Assembly: GCA_041917255.1 (NCBI GenBank)
Contig: JAYRYA010000015.1
Span: 30,010 to 94,009 of the forward strand
DNA length: 64,000 bases
Direction of reading: 5' to 3'
DNA from: Zoogloea sp041917255
Lineage (GTDB): Bacteria; Pseudomonadota; Gammaproteobacteria; Burkholderiales; Rhodocyclaceae
Each line of letters opens with the position of its first letter. Positions within the stretch are counted from its first letter, which is position 1. This document shows, piece by piece, positions 34,896-43,432 of this stretch. A program made the position numbers and the translations under genes. The notes under the pieces are model-generated. The model was not told where the DNA came from and searched no databases. It was given only the letters and a program-made list of their open reading frames with translations.

Positions 34896-34957
34896 TCGGT
34901 GTCTCCGTGGGCGACTGTGGCTTTTCTGCCAAACATATCGCGCCGGCGCTTGCCGCG

Positions 34958-34976
34958 CATCATGAAAATCGTGATT
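34958..34976. promoter_or_regulatory. possible Fur box between divergent genes
   Basis: The 19 bases from 34958 (CATCATGAAAATCGTGATT) match the Fur consensus GATAATGATAATCATTATC in about 13 positions. The site lies 63 bp before the FecA-like receptor start, in the region shared with the divergent GGDEF sensor gene. It could control the receptor. The match is partial. Confidence 0.4.
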
Positions 34977-35048
34977 CGCACGGCTCGTAACAGACGCCGG
35001 GACGCTCGCTCGCTATACTCATCCGGACCCATGTTAACGACATAAGCC

Positions 35049-37079
35049 ATGTTGCCGCCTTGCCGGACTCCGACAGTCGCCTGCCGCTGCGCGGTGCTGC
35101 GCGCAGCGCTGCTGTGGCTGTTGCTGGGCGGTGGGTCGGTGGCGTGGGCGCAGACCGCGGTGACCTTGCAACTGCGCTGGCATCACGCCTTCCAGTTCGC
35201 GGGCTACTACGCGGCAATCGAGAAGGGCTATTTCAGGGATGCCGGGCTGGAGGTACAGCTCAAGGACGCCCGGCCCGGGCTGGACGTGGTGGACGAGGTG
35301 GTCTCCGGTCGGGCCGATTTTGGCGTTGGCAACAGCGGCCTCCTGATCGACCGCCTCGCCGGCAAGCCGGTGGTGGTGGTGGCGACGATCTTCCAGCATT
35401 CGCCGCTGGTGCTGCTGACCCGCAGGGAGCAGGCGGTGCCCTCCGTCCATGATCTGATCGGCAAGCGGGTGATGTTGGAACCCGGTGCCGACGAGCTGCT
35501 GGCCTACCTGCGCAAGGAGCGCACCCCGGTCGAGCGGCTCAGGTTCGTCGAGCACACCTTCAATCCGAAATCCCTGATCGATGGCGACGTGGATGCGATC
35601 AGCGCCTATTCGTCGAACGAGCCGTATTTCCTCGAGGCGGCGGGGATCGACTATCAGGTTTACACGCCCCGGTCGGCCGGGATCGATTTTTACGGCGACA
35701 ACCTCTTCACCACCGAAGATCTGCTACGCCGGAGCCCCGAGACCGTCCAGGCCTTTCGCGAGGCGAGCCTGCGGGGCTGGCGTTACGCCCTCGACCACCC
35801 GGACGAGATCGCCCGGCTGATTCACACCCGCTACCAAAATACGCTGCCCCTGGAGTTCTTTGTCTTCGAGGCGCGCCATTCGATCCCCCTGATCCGCCCC
35901 GATCTGGTAGAGGTGGGGTACATGAGCGCCGGGCGCTGGAAGCACATCGCCGAGGTCTATGCCGAGATCGGCATGCTGCCCCGGAATTTCGACTTCAAGG
36001 GCTTTCTGTACGAACCGGTTCGGGATGACCTCAAAGGCCTGCGCACGTCTCTGGGCGCGGCACTGGGTGGCATCGGGCTGATCACCCTGGTCGCGGCCTA
36101 CATCCTCCACATCAACCGGCGCCTGCACCGCAGTGTGGCCGAGACCCGCCAGGCGGCCGAGCGGCTTGAGGCCAGCGAAGAAAAATACCGACTCCTCACG
36201 GAGACGATGAAGGACGTGGTGTGGACGGTGGACACCGACACCCTGCGTTTCATCTACGTGAGCCCGTCCATCGAGCGCCTGCGCGGCTACACCGCCGACG
36301 AGGTCCTCGCGATGCCCTTCGAGGCCACCTTCCTGCCCCGCGACGCCGACGAGATGCGCATCGTGGCGCGTCAGCGGGCGCGCAGCTTCCTCGACAGTCC
36401 CGACGGCCCGCCGCGCTTCTACACCGACGAGGTGGAGCAGCCGCGCAAGGACGGCAGCACGGTGTGGATCGAGGTGGTCACCACCTATTGCCGAAACCCG
36501 CGTACCGGCAAAATCGAGCTGCACGGGGTGAGCCGCGACATCTCCGAGCGCCGGGCCAGCCAGGCGCGCATCGCCTACATGGCCGAGCACGACATGCTCA
36601 CCGACCTGCCCAACCGCACCCTGGTTACCGACCGCCTGCGCCAGGCCCTGTCTGCGGCGCGGCGCAACCGCCATCGGGTGGCGCTGCTGTACATCGACCT
36701 GGACCGCTTCAAACCGATCAACGATGCCTATGGTCACGCCGTGGGTGACCAGCTGCTGCGCGAGGCCGCGGTGCGGATGCGCATCTGCGTGCGCGAATCC
36801 GACACAGTCGGGCGTTTTGGTGGCGACGAGTTCGTCGTGCTTCTGCCCCATATCGATTCGATCCACGACGCCGAGCGGGTGGCCGAGAAGATCCGCGTGG
36901 CCCTGGCCGAACCCTTCCAGATCGAAGGCCTCCGGCTCGACGTGTCGTCCAGCGTCGGCATCGCTGTCTATCCCGAGCACGGCACCGACGACGTGAGCCT
37001 GCTGCTCCACGCCGACAGCGCCATGTACGCAGCCAAGCACGGCGGTCGTAACCGGGTCACGGTGTTCGGCGCCGACTGA
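35049..37079 (+). CDS. solute-binding/PAS/GGDEF sensor diguanylate cyclase
   Basis: The 676-residue protein has a signal peptide (to about residue 35). A periplasmic NMT1/THI5-like solute-binding domain (about 36-310) shows LQLRWHHAFQFAGYYAAIEKG. One membrane segment follows (about 335-357), then a PAS/PAC unit (about 375-505) and a C-terminal GGDEF domain. The active site RFGGDEF occupies 589-595, and an RxxD inhibitory site (RESD) ends five residues before the GGDEF motif, so it should make cyclic di-GMP and feel product inhibition. It probably senses a small molecule, perhaps thiamine-precursor-like. The start at 35049 has a weak ribosome-binding site; a nearby upstream ATG is followed at once by a stop. 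Confidence 0.88.
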   Translation: MLPPCRTPTVACRCAVLRAALLWLLLGGGSVAWAQTAVTLQLRWHHAFQFAGYYAAIEKGYFRDAGLEVQLKDARPGLDVVDEVVSGRADFGVGNSGLLIDRLAGKPVVVVATIFQHSPLVLLTRREQAVPSVHDLIGKRVMLEPGADELLAYLRKERTPVERLRFVEHTFNPKSLIDGDVDAISAYSSNEPYFLEAAGIDYQVYTPRSAGIDFYGDNLFTTEDLLRRSPETVQAFREASLRGWRYALDHPDEIARLIHTRYQNTLPLEFFVFEARHSIPLIRPDLVEVGYMSAGRWKHIAEVYAEIGMLPRNFDFKGFLYEPVRDDLKGLRTSLGAALGGIGLITLVAAYILHINRRLHRSVAETRQAAERLEASEEKYRLLTETMKDVVWTVDTDTLRFIYVSPSIERLRGYTADEVLAMPFEATFLPRDADEMRIVARQRARSFLDSPDGPPRFYTDEVEQPRKDGSTVWIEVVTTYCRNPRTGKIELHGVSRDISERRASQARIAYMAEHDMLTDLPNRTLVTDRLRQALSAARRNRHRVALLYIDLDRFKPINDAYGHAVGDQLLREAAVRMRICVRESDTVGRFGGDEFVVLLPHIDSIHDAERVAEKIRVALAEPFQIEGLRLDVSSSVGIAVYPEHGTDDVSLLLHADSAMYAAKHGGRNRVTVFGAD

Positions 37080-37216
37080 GACTCCTGTCGCAATCCCTTA
37101 CAGTTTCTTACTGCCTTGCCGTTCTTACGCTTCTAGAGTGGGCACCGTGGCCGGCCTCAGCAAATGCGCCGGCCGAAGCTTGCCCGATGTGCGACAACGA
37201 ACAGGAAACCCAACGC

Positions 37217-37756
37217 ATGTTCTCCATGAAGCGAATCTTGAGTGCGGCGCTGCTTGCCGCTGCGGCCCAGGGCGCAATGGCCACCGATCTCGGGGTGTCG
37301 ATCGGCATCGGCGATCCCAACTTCTACGGGCGCATCGACATCGGCAACTTTCCCCGCCCCGTTCTGATGTACCCCAAGCCGATGATCATCGCCCCGGCTC
37401 CCTACGCCGCTGCGCCCCTTTACCTGCGCGTACCCCCCGGCCACGCCCGCGACTGGCGCCGCTATTGCGGCCGTTACGACGCCTGCGGCGTGCCGGTCTA
37501 CTTCGTCCAGGACGGCTGGTATCGCAACGTTTATGCGCCGCGCTACCGGGCCGACTATGACCACCACGACCGCTACCACGACCGCCGCGACGACCGACGG
37601 GAAGAGCGCTTCGACGATCGACGGGATCGCCGCGACGACCGCTATGACGATCGGCACGATCGTCGACAGGATCGTCGTGAAGACCGGCGCGCCGAGCGCT
37701 TCGACGAGCGGGGCGGGCCGTGGAACGGTCATGGGCATGGCCGCGGCCGTGACTGA
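37217..37756 (+). CDS. exported protein with Asp/Arg-rich tail
   Basis: The 179-residue product has a signal peptide (MKRILSAALLAAAAQGAMA) and a mature N-terminal part rich in Pro and Tyr with two cysteines (YCGRYDACGVPVYF). A long low-complexity tail is built from Asp-Arg units such as DDRREERFDDRRDRR. Similar short exported proteins are common in Betaproteobacteria and are annotated only as hypothetical. The charged tail may bind polyanions or metals, which is only a guess. Start at 37217 is chosen for its CAGGAAA site; Met5 would also begin the signal peptide. It lies alone between the GGDEF sensor and nnrS. Confidence 0.65.
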   Translation: MFSMKRILSAALLAAAAQGAMATDLGVSIGIGDPNFYGRIDIGNFPRPVLMYPKPMIIAPAPYAAAPLYLRVPPGHARDWRRYCGRYDACGVPVYFVQDGWYRNVYAPRYRADYDHHDRYHDRRDDRREERFDDRRDRRDDRYDDRHDRRQDRREDRRAERFDERGGPWNGHGHGRGRD

Positions 37757-37848
37757 GCAGGCCTGTTCCTGATCAAGGCGCAGATGGGCGGCGCGGGATA
37801 GCGTTGGGGCTTCGGCCTTCAGTGCCACCCCCGCTTCCTGCTGCGCCC

Positions 37849-39009
37849 ATGAAATTCGCCAACCAACCCCTCTGGCTCGTCGGCTTCCGGCCTTTCTTCC
37901 TCCTCGCCTGCCTTGCCGGCATGGTCCTACCGGTGCTGTGGGCACTCGTCTTTACCGGGCATCTGGCGCTGCCGGCCGCGCCTGTCGCCGCGGTACAGTG
38001 GCACGCCCACGAGATGTTCTTCGGCTTTGGCTGGGCGGTGATGGGCGGCTTCCTGCTTACGGCCACCAAGAACTGGGTGCAGGTACGCGGCTACCACGGC
38101 GCGCCGCTCGCGGTGCTGGTGGCGGCGTGGGTCGTCGAGCGGGTTGGCATGGCCTTTGGCGGCGGCTGGCCGGCGTGGCTGTTCTGGCTGTCGAACCTGA
38201 CCTTCCTTGGCGTCATCGTTGCGATGCTGCTCGCCACGCTGCTGCGTCACCGCCAGCAGGACAGCTTTCGCGACAATTATTTCTTTCTGCTGATTCTTCC
38301 GATCTTCCTCGCCGCCAAGCTGCTCGTGCTGGACGCGGGACACTTCCACGCCGGCGCGGTGATGGCCGTCGGGCTGTTCCGCGTGGCTTTCCTGGTGATG
38401 CTGGAGCGCACGCTGACCCAGTTCATGAAGGGCGTGTTCCAGGTGGATATCCTGCGCAACCCGCGGCTGGACGGCGCGATCAAGTTCTCGGCCCTGGCGC
38501 TGGTCTTCCAGCCCTGGCTTCCGGCGTCGCTGGCGGGCGGGCTGCTCGCGATCTGCGCAAGCCTGCTGCTGGTGCGTTTCACCCGCTGGAAGCCGGGCCT
38601 GGCCATGACCCGCATCGACCTGGCAGTGATGTACCTCGGCTACCTGGCCATTGCCCTCCAGCTGCTGGTCGAACTGGCGGGGATCGTCGGTGCGCACACG
38701 TGGACCGGCAGCGTGTCGATCCATCTGTTCACCTTCGGCGTCATGGGCCTCATCATCCCGCCCATGCTGGTGCGCATCTCCAAGGGCCACACCGGGCGCA
38801 AGGTGGCTTTTGACGCGGGAGACAAGCTGCTGATCTGGATCATGCTGGCGGCGCTGGGGTTGCGCGTGGTGCTGCCTCAGCTCGCGCCCGGCGCGTACGT
38901 TGCGTGGGTGCACCTGGCGGCAAGCTGCTGGTTCCTGTGCTTTGCAATCCTTGGCGGGCGGATGTTGCCGCGGCTGGTGAGCCCGCGCATCGACGGCAAG
39001 GAGCACTGA
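37849..39009 (+). CDS. nnrS: NnrS family heme/copper membrane protein
   Basis: The 386-residue protein has about twelve membrane segments and the NnrS signatures PLWLVGFRPFFLLA at the start, WHAHEMFFGFGWAVMGGFLLTATKNW, and ISKGHTGR near the C-terminal third. NnrS binds heme and copper and protects against nitrosative stress in denitrifiers, where its gene accompanies nitrite and nitric oxide reductase genes. The ATG at 37849 begins the family consensus, although its ribosome-binding site is weak. A GATCAAGG half-site reminiscent of FNR/Dnr boxes occurs about 75 bp upstream. It is followed by an FmdE-like gene and others that look like an accessory denitrification group. Confidence 0.88.
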   Translation: MKFANQPLWLVGFRPFFLLACLAGMVLPVLWALVFTGHLALPAAPVAAVQWHAHEMFFGFGWAVMGGFLLTATKNWVQVRGYHGAPLAVLVAAWVVERVGMAFGGGWPAWLFWLSNLTFLGVIVAMLLATLLRHRQQDSFRDNYFFLLILPIFLAAKLLVLDAGHFHAGAVMAVGLFRVAFLVMLERTLTQFMKGVFQVDILRNPRLDGAIKFSALALVFQPWLPASLAGGLLAICASLLLVRFTRWKPGLAMTRIDLAVMYLGYLAIALQLLVELAGIVGAHTWTGSVSIHLFTFGVMGLIIPPMLVRISKGHTGRKVAFDAGDKLLIWIMLAALGLRVVLPQLAPGAYVAWVHLAASCWFLCFAILGGRMLPRLVSPRIDGKEH

Positions 39010-39111
39010 TCGCCTGGAAGGCCGGAATCGCTCCCGGCCTGTCGTCGATCAAGGCAACACCGCCCGGCCGGCACTAGCCTTGTCTGCGTGTTGCGACAAA
39101 CCGGAGCAGTC

Positions 39112-39723
39112 ATGTCATACCCGCAGTTCTTCGATCTCGTCCCACGTTTGTGCCTCCGCGATCCGCTGGCCGATTTTCTTGGTGCCTTCGACGATGGCCT
39201 CGTCGAATACGGTTACGTGGATGCCGTCAAGCTCGCCGGACATTCGTGCCCGACCGTGGCGAGCGCCTACTGGCTCACCCGCCAGGCGCTGATCGCGCTT
39301 TACGGCGACGCAGTGCCCGAGCGTGGCGCCGTGCACGTCAGCTTCCGGGAAGGGCGCAGCGAAGGCGTCACCGGGGTGATCGCCAACGTGGTGACGCAGC
39401 TCACAGGAGGCACCACCGACAGCGGCTTCAAGGGCCTTGCCGGGCGCTTCGACCGCCGCAACCTGCTGGCCTTTGAGGTCAGCCAGCGTCTTGGCCTGCG
39501 TTTCACACGGGTTGATACGGGCAGCGCGGTGGATGCCGAAGCCCATCTGCGCCTTGTGCCGGCCGACCCCCGGATGGCGCCGCTGATGCAGCGCAACCTG
39601 TCGGGCGTGGCCAGCCCCGACGAGGCCCAGGAATTCCGCGCCCTTTGGCAGGCGCGGGTACGCCGTGTGCTGCTGGAGCACGGCAATGACCCGGCCGTAT
39701 TCGTGATCCGCCCGGCCGAATGA
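39112..39723 (+). CDS. FmdE-like (formylmethanofuran dehydrogenase E type) protein
   Basis: The 203-residue protein contains KLAGHSCPTVASAYWLT at about residues 42-58, the core His/Cys motif of the FmdE family, without the C-terminal zinc ribbon of the archaeal enzyme subunit. No signal peptide is present. FmdE-like proteins in bacteria are poorly understood and may bind metal or molybdopterin-related groups. Its position 13 bp before the next gene and after nnrS suggests a role linked to nitrogen-oxide respiration. A second GATCAAGG half-site, like the one before nnrS, lies about 60 bp upstream. Confidence 0.65.
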   Translation: MSYPQFFDLVPRLCLRDPLADFLGAFDDGLVEYGYVDAVKLAGHSCPTVASAYWLTRQALIALYGDAVPERGAVHVSFREGRSEGVTGVIANVVTQLTGGTTDSGFKGLAGRFDRRNLLAFEVSQRLGLRFTRVDTGSAVDAEAHLRLVPADPRMAPLMQRNLSGVASPDEAQEFRALWQARVRRVLLEHGNDPAVFVIRPAE

Positions 39724-39736
39724 AAAGGAGCCTGCG

Positions 39737-40267
39737 ATGACTGGACCTACCCACCGCCCCGATGAGCCGGCAAGCCCGGCGACTTCCTCGCCGCCGTGTT
39801 ATGCGGCGGAGTTTCCCGGTTATTTCGGTGACACCGCCGACGGGCCATCGCCCGAGACCATCGAACGCCTCAACGCGCTGCTGGAAGCCGAGCGGGCCGG
39901 GGCGCGGGTGCTGGCCATCCTGCGCGACGGGCTCGATCCCCGCAGCCCGACGCGCACTTTGCTCGAACGCCTGCAGAAGGACGAGGGCGTCAACGCGGTG
40001 TTGCTCTACAAGACCATCCAGCGCCTGGGCGGCGTGGCGTCCCACGACACCGGCGCTTTCGTCCACAAGACGCTGGCCATGGACGGCCTCGCGGCGCGCC
40101 TGCTGTTTGTAAACAAGGGCCAGGCCTGGGTCGTGCGCAAGATCGAAGAACTGCTGCCGATGGTGTCCGACGAGATCGCCCGGGCGATGCTCGACGAGAT
40201 GCGCCAGTCCCATATCGACAACATTGCCGCCTGCGAGGCGCTGCTCGCCGAAGGCCTCGACGACTAA
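39737..40267 (+). CDS. uncharacterised helical protein, possibly ferritin-like
   Basis: The 176-residue product has an unstructured N-terminus of about 45 residues and then a helical bundle. It contains ETIERLNALLEAERAGARV and KTIQRLGGVASHDTGAFV, with acidic and histidine residues placed as in four-helix ferritin-like proteins, and ends in MLDEMRQSHIDNIAACEALL. A family of such proteins (DUF6306-like by my recollection) accompanies denitrification genes in Rhodocyclales. I cannot confirm the family or a metal. It is 13 bp after the FmdE-like gene, likely the same transcript, and converges with the LysR gene. Confidence 0.55.
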   Translation: MTGPTHRPDEPASPATSSPPCYAAEFPGYFGDTADGPSPETIERLNALLEAERAGARVLAILRDGLDPRSPTRTLLERLQKDEGVNAVLLYKTIQRLGGVASHDTGAFVHKTLAMDGLAARLLFVNKGQAWVVRKIEELLPMVSDEIARAMLDEMRQSHIDNIAACEALLAEGLDD

Positions 40268-40275
40268 GTTGCCAA

Positions 40276-41208
40276 CTAAGTTGTCAGCTGAGCCGCCGGC
40301 TGGCCCGGCACCAGACCGACCACTTGCTCGCGCAGCCAGCTGACCGCCGGGTCCACGTGGTTGCGGGGGTGCCAGGCCATGCGCAGGCCAAAGCCCCCGT
40401 CGTCGAAGGGCAGCTCGAACATGTCGAGCACGTTGGTAAATCGGCTCATCAGCATGGATGGCAGGGTGCACACGTAGTCCGAGTAGCGCAGGATCTCGGG
40501 CACCAGCATGAACTTCTCCACCGACACCACCACGCTGCGCTCGCGGCCCAGCGCCGCCAGCGTCTCGTCCACGTAACCGCGTACGCTGCCGCCGATCTCT
40601 GTGACCAGTACGTGCTGGAGCGCGCAGTAGGCGTCCAGATCCACTGGCCCCACGCCCCGTGGGTGGGCCTTGCGCTGGGCCATCACGAAGCGCCCGTGGA
40701 GCAGCGGGCGGGTCTTCATCGACGGCGGCAGCAGGCGGTCGGAGGCCAGCAGGAGATCCACCTCGCCACGCTCCATCTGGGCAGCGATCAGCCCCACGTC
40801 GGGGTTGCGGAAGGTGATCCGCACGCCGGGCCCGGCCAGCGCCGAGATGCGCTCGATCAGCGGCAGGCCGAGCACCACCATCGCCGTGTCGTTGGCAGCG
40901 ATCTGGAAGGTGCGCGCGTCGCGTTGCGGGTCGAAGCTGGGCTGGTGGCTCACCACGGATTCCAGATCCTTCAGCGCCGAATGAAGTGCCGGACCGAGGG
41001 CCAGGGCGCGGGCCGTGGGCGTCATGCCGCGGCCGGTCTCGGCGGGCAGCAGCAGCGGATCGCCGAACAGCTGGCGCAGCCGCGCCAGATGCGCCGACAG
41101 GGACGGCTGGCTCATGTGCAGGCGTTGCGCCGCGCGGGTCACGTTGCACTCGGCGAGGAGCGCGTCGAGCGAGACAAGAAGGTTGAGGTCGATCTGGCGC
41201 AGGTCCAT
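40276..41208 (-). CDS. LysR family transcriptional regulator
   Basis: The 310-residue protein has an N-terminal winged helix-turn-helix (about residues 7-66, with RAAQRLHMSQPSLSAHLARLRQLF) and a C-terminal effector-binding domain. The subgroup resembles NodD/NahR/LinR-type regulators by MDLRQIDLNLLVSLDALL. It is divergent from a small gene at 41347 and probably controls it and itself through the 138-bp intergenic region, where T-N11-A patterns around an ATCGAT core can be found. The inducer is unknown. Its stop lies 8 bp from the stop of the convergent helical protein. Confidence 0.88.
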   Translation of the reverse strand: MDLRQIDLNLLVSLDALLAECNVTRAAQRLHMSQPSLSAHLARLRQLFGDPLLLPAETGRGMTPTARALALGPALHSALKDLESVVSHQPSFDPQRDARTFQIAANDTAMVVLGLPLIERISALAGPGVRITFRNPDVGLIAAQMERGEVDLLLASDRLLPPSMKTRPLLHGRFVMAQRKAHPRGVGPVDLDAYCALQHVLVTEIGGSVRGYVDETLAALGRERSVVVSVEKFMLVPEILRYSDYVCTLPSMLMSRFTNVLDMFELPFDDGGFGLRMAWHPRNHVDPAVSWLREQVVGLVPGQPAAQLTT

Positions 41209-41264
41209 GGGCTTGGGGGCTTGAAGGTATTGGCTGAGGTTATGGGTCGAATATCAACAATCGA

Positions 41265-41294
41265 TTTCAAATATATGTTCGCGGCCCCTACACT
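41265..41294 (+). promoter_or_regulatory. possible promoter in the LysR intergenic region
   Basis: TTTCAA at 41265-41270 and TACACT at 41289-41294 are 18 bp apart and point toward the small gene at 41347. An AT-rich stretch with an ATCGAT core (41259-41264) adjoins it and could be the LysR-type binding site. Both hexamers match the consensus only partly. Confidence 0.3.
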
Positions 41295-41346
41295 GCAACT
41301 CATCCGCTGCGCCGATCCGCTGGGCAGCATCGAAAAGGAGTGCAAG

Positions 41347-41613
41347 ATGGACATCGTCGAAACCCTCCGGGCGCAGCCCGAGAACCCCGAACTGCACGAG
41401 CAGGCGGCCCACGAGATCGAGCGCCTGCGCGCCGAGAACGAAATCCTGCGCACGGCGATGGCGTGCGCCGATGTGGCAATGGCCGGGGCGCCGATCATGC
41501 ACGCACGACATCTTGAGCTCGCCGCGATCATCGCCGGTCTTCAACGGGCGCTGGCCGCCGCCGATATTGCAGAAGCGGCCTACATCGAGACTCATCCGCG
41601 CCTCGCAGCGTGA
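41347..41613 (+). CDS. small helical protein, unknown function
   Basis: The 88-residue product starts after an AAGGAG site and is predicted to be almost entirely helical. An early coiled-coil-like stretch, HEIERLRAENEILR, resembles a short leucine zipper. No family is recognised. It lies divergent from the LysR regulator, so it is probably a target of that regulator, and 69 bp before the ABM-type gene. The good ribosome-binding site and its placement support it as a real gene. Confidence 0.6.
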   Translation: MDIVETLRAQPENPELHEQAAHEIERLRAENEILRTAMACADVAMAGAPIMHARHLELAAIIAGLQRALAAADIAEAAYIETHPRLAA

Positions 41614-41682
41614 CCCATCGCGCGATGCCCGCTACCCACATCCGCCCAGAGTCGGCCCTCCACACCTGAACCAAGGACAGTC

Positions 41683-42261
41683 ATGGACGCTAGAACCCCT
41701 ACCGCCACCCAGCCCGGCCACGTCACCCGCATCGCCCGCCGCCGCGCCCAGCCGGGGAAGGAACGCGAGTACGAGGCCACCGTGCGCGAGATGTTCCAGC
41801 ACATGCAGAAGACCCCGGGCTTCCTGGGTGCCGAGATGATCCCGCCCCACAACCCGGGCGACGAGTATCAGGTGGTGGTGAACTTTGCCTCCGAGGCCGC
41901 GCTGGCCGGCTGGGATGCCTGCCCGGCTCGCGCCGAGATGCATCGGAGGCTGCGCGAGGTGGCCGACGCCGAACCGGAATACCGCAGCCTGTCGGGGCTG
42001 GAGGCGTGGTTCACGCCAGCGGTGGTGCCGGCGTCGATGCACCCGCCCCGGGCGCGCATGGCGCTGGTTACGTGGATGGGCATCTTCCCCACGGTGTCGC
42101 TGGTGCTGTGGCTGATCGAGCCGCTGGTGCGCCCGTATCTGCCCTTTCTGCCCAAGGTGGCGCTGCTCACCGGGTTGATCGTGGTGACCATGACCTGGGT
42201 GGTGATGCCGCGCCTCACCAAGCTGATGCGGGGCTTCCTCAACCCACATCTGAGGCACTAG
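41683..42261 (+). CDS. ABM-domain protein with two C-terminal membrane segments
   Basis: The 192-residue product has an N-terminal antibiotic-biosynthesis-monooxygenase (ABM) type dimeric alpha/beta domain with VTRIARRRAQPGKEREYEA and QKTPGFLGAEMIPP. A proline-rich linker is followed by two hydrophobic segments (about residues 125-145 and 155-175). This ABM-plus-membrane layout is known in family members annotated only as hypothetical. The domain might bind heme or a small hydrophobic molecule at the membrane. It is followed by a strong terminator, so the unit likely ends here. Confidence 0.7.
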   Translation: MDARTPTATQPGHVTRIARRRAQPGKEREYEATVREMFQHMQKTPGFLGAEMIPPHNPGDEYQVVVNFASEAALAGWDACPARAEMHRRLREVADAEPEYRSLSGLEAWFTPAVVPASMHPPRARMALVTWMGIFPTVSLVLWLIEPLVRPYLPFLPKVALLTGLIVVTMTWVVMPRLTKLMRGFLNPHLRH

Positions 42262-42288
42262 CCGCGAGCGCGTTTCAAAACTGCCCGG

Positions 42289-42325
42289 CGGGGCGTTCGT
42301 AGCGCTGCGAACGCCCCGTCTTCAT
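42289..42325 (+). terminator. terminator-like hairpin
   Basis: CGGGGCGTTCG at 42289-42299 and CGAACGCCCCG at 42308-42318 form a perfect 11-bp stem with an 8-base loop, followed by TCTTCATT. The T run is weak, but the stem is strong and lies 28 bp after the ABM-domain gene. Confidence 0.65.
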
Positions 42326-42442
42326 TGACGGAACTCAAGGGAAAAATAAAAACTGGTCCGTCCGGATCGGTGCAAAACTGTGCCGGTCGGGCCTGGCGGT
42401 GGCGGGATAAAGTGGGGCCCGGGATCTTCACGGGAGCAGCAG

Positions 42443-43039
42443 ATGGAAATGGCGGTAACGCCTGCGGCGGAGTGGCAGATGATGGCCGGCAAGGTGCCCG
42501 GCAACCGGGGCATCTGGGTAGGCATCCTGTGCGAGTTGACCGAGTTTGCGCTGATGTTCCTTGCGTGGGCGTGGTTCCGTGGGCGCCATCCGGAGGATTT
42601 TCGCGCCGGCTCCGCGATGCTCCTCACCGGGGCCGGCATTGCTAACACGGTGGTGATGCTCACCAGCGGCTACTTTGCGGTGCGCGCGCTGCTGGCGATC
42701 CGCCGTGGCGAATCCCGCACGGCCAGCAACTGGCTGATCGGTACGCTAGCGGGTGGCATCGGCTTCCTGCTCATCAAGGCGTGGGAGTTCCACTGGAACA
42801 TCGAACACGGCGTGGTTGGCACGGGCAACAGCTTCGTGGCGATGTACTACTACCTCACCTTCAACCATCTCGTGCATGTGGTGTGGGGCTGCCTGGGGCT
42901 GATCTGGGCGATCCTGCGCTGCCGTTTCGGCGCCTACAGCGTGGATGAACACGAGGGACTCGAAGCGGCCACGCTCTACTGGCACGCCACCGATCTGGCC
43001 TGGATCGTGATCTTTCCGCTGCTCTACGTACTGAGGTGA
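42443..43039 (+). CDS. norE: cytochrome c oxidase subunit III family protein, NorE-like
   Basis: The 198-residue protein has five membrane segments and the subunit III signatures ELTEFALMFLAWAWFRGR, KAWEFHWNIEHG, YYLTFNHLVHVVWG and LYWHATDLAWIVIFPLLYV. Five-segment forms of this length are typical of NorE, which accompanies nitric oxide reductase and supports its activity. No norCB genes are in the window. The ATG at 42443 is preceded by a GGGAG site. Its end lies 5 bp before the subunit IV-like gene, so the two form a pair. Confidence 0.75.
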   Translation: MEMAVTPAAEWQMMAGKVPGNRGIWVGILCELTEFALMFLAWAWFRGRHPEDFRAGSAMLLTGAGIANTVVMLTSGYFAVRALLAIRRGESRTASNWLIGTLAGGIGFLLIKAWEFHWNIEHGVVGTGNSFVAMYYYLTFNHLVHVVWGCLGLIWAILRCRFGAYSVDEHEGLEAATLYWHATDLAWIVIFPLLYVLR

Positions 43040-43044
43040 AGGCG

Positions 43045-43314
43045 ATGACGACACGCACATCCCCCGAACGCCAGGTGACGCTGGTGTGGCTCGGCTTGGT
43101 GGTGCTCACCCTCGGCAGCGCCTGGCTGGCCGAGAGCGCGGCTTCCCCGACAACGCTTGCGGTGGTGGTGGCCGGCATCGTGGCGGCCAAGGGCCTGCTG
43201 GTGATCCGTCACTACATGGGGCTCACCGACCCCGGATCGCGCCTGCGGTGGGTGATGCGCCTGTACTTCGTGGTGGTGCCGGGGCTTGTTCTGCTTGCTG
43301 GCAGCATGGCCTGA
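43045..43314 (+). CDS. norF: cytochrome c oxidase subunit IV family protein, NorF-like
   Basis: The 89-residue product has three hydrophobic segments and the family motif LVIRHYMGL before the last one, as in NorF and the CyoD/subunit IV family. It directly follows the NorE-like gene. NorF is needed for full nitric oxide reductase activity in some denitrifiers. A GTG nine bases earlier would overlap the previous stop; the ATG at 43045 after GAGGTGAAGG is preferred. Confidence 0.72.
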   Translation: MTTRTSPERQVTLVWLGLVVLTLGSAWLAESAASPTTLAVVVAGIVAAKGLLVIRHYMGLTDPGSRLRWVMRLYFVVVPGLVLLAGSMA

Positions 43315-43432
43315 AGCGCGCGTCAGGCCTTGTTGCCGCGATGAGAAAATATTCGACGCGACTGGAATGCCTTGCTATTGTGTGAGTAAGCGACCATCTT
43401 CCGGGCCGCCTTTCTCTCATGGAGCGCGTCAA

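Noticed and set aside
30461..35045. Two long plus-strand frames opposite the TonB-dependent receptors
   Set aside because: They are antisense shadows with Val/Gly/Ala/His-rich low complexity, while the receptor genes have all family motifs.
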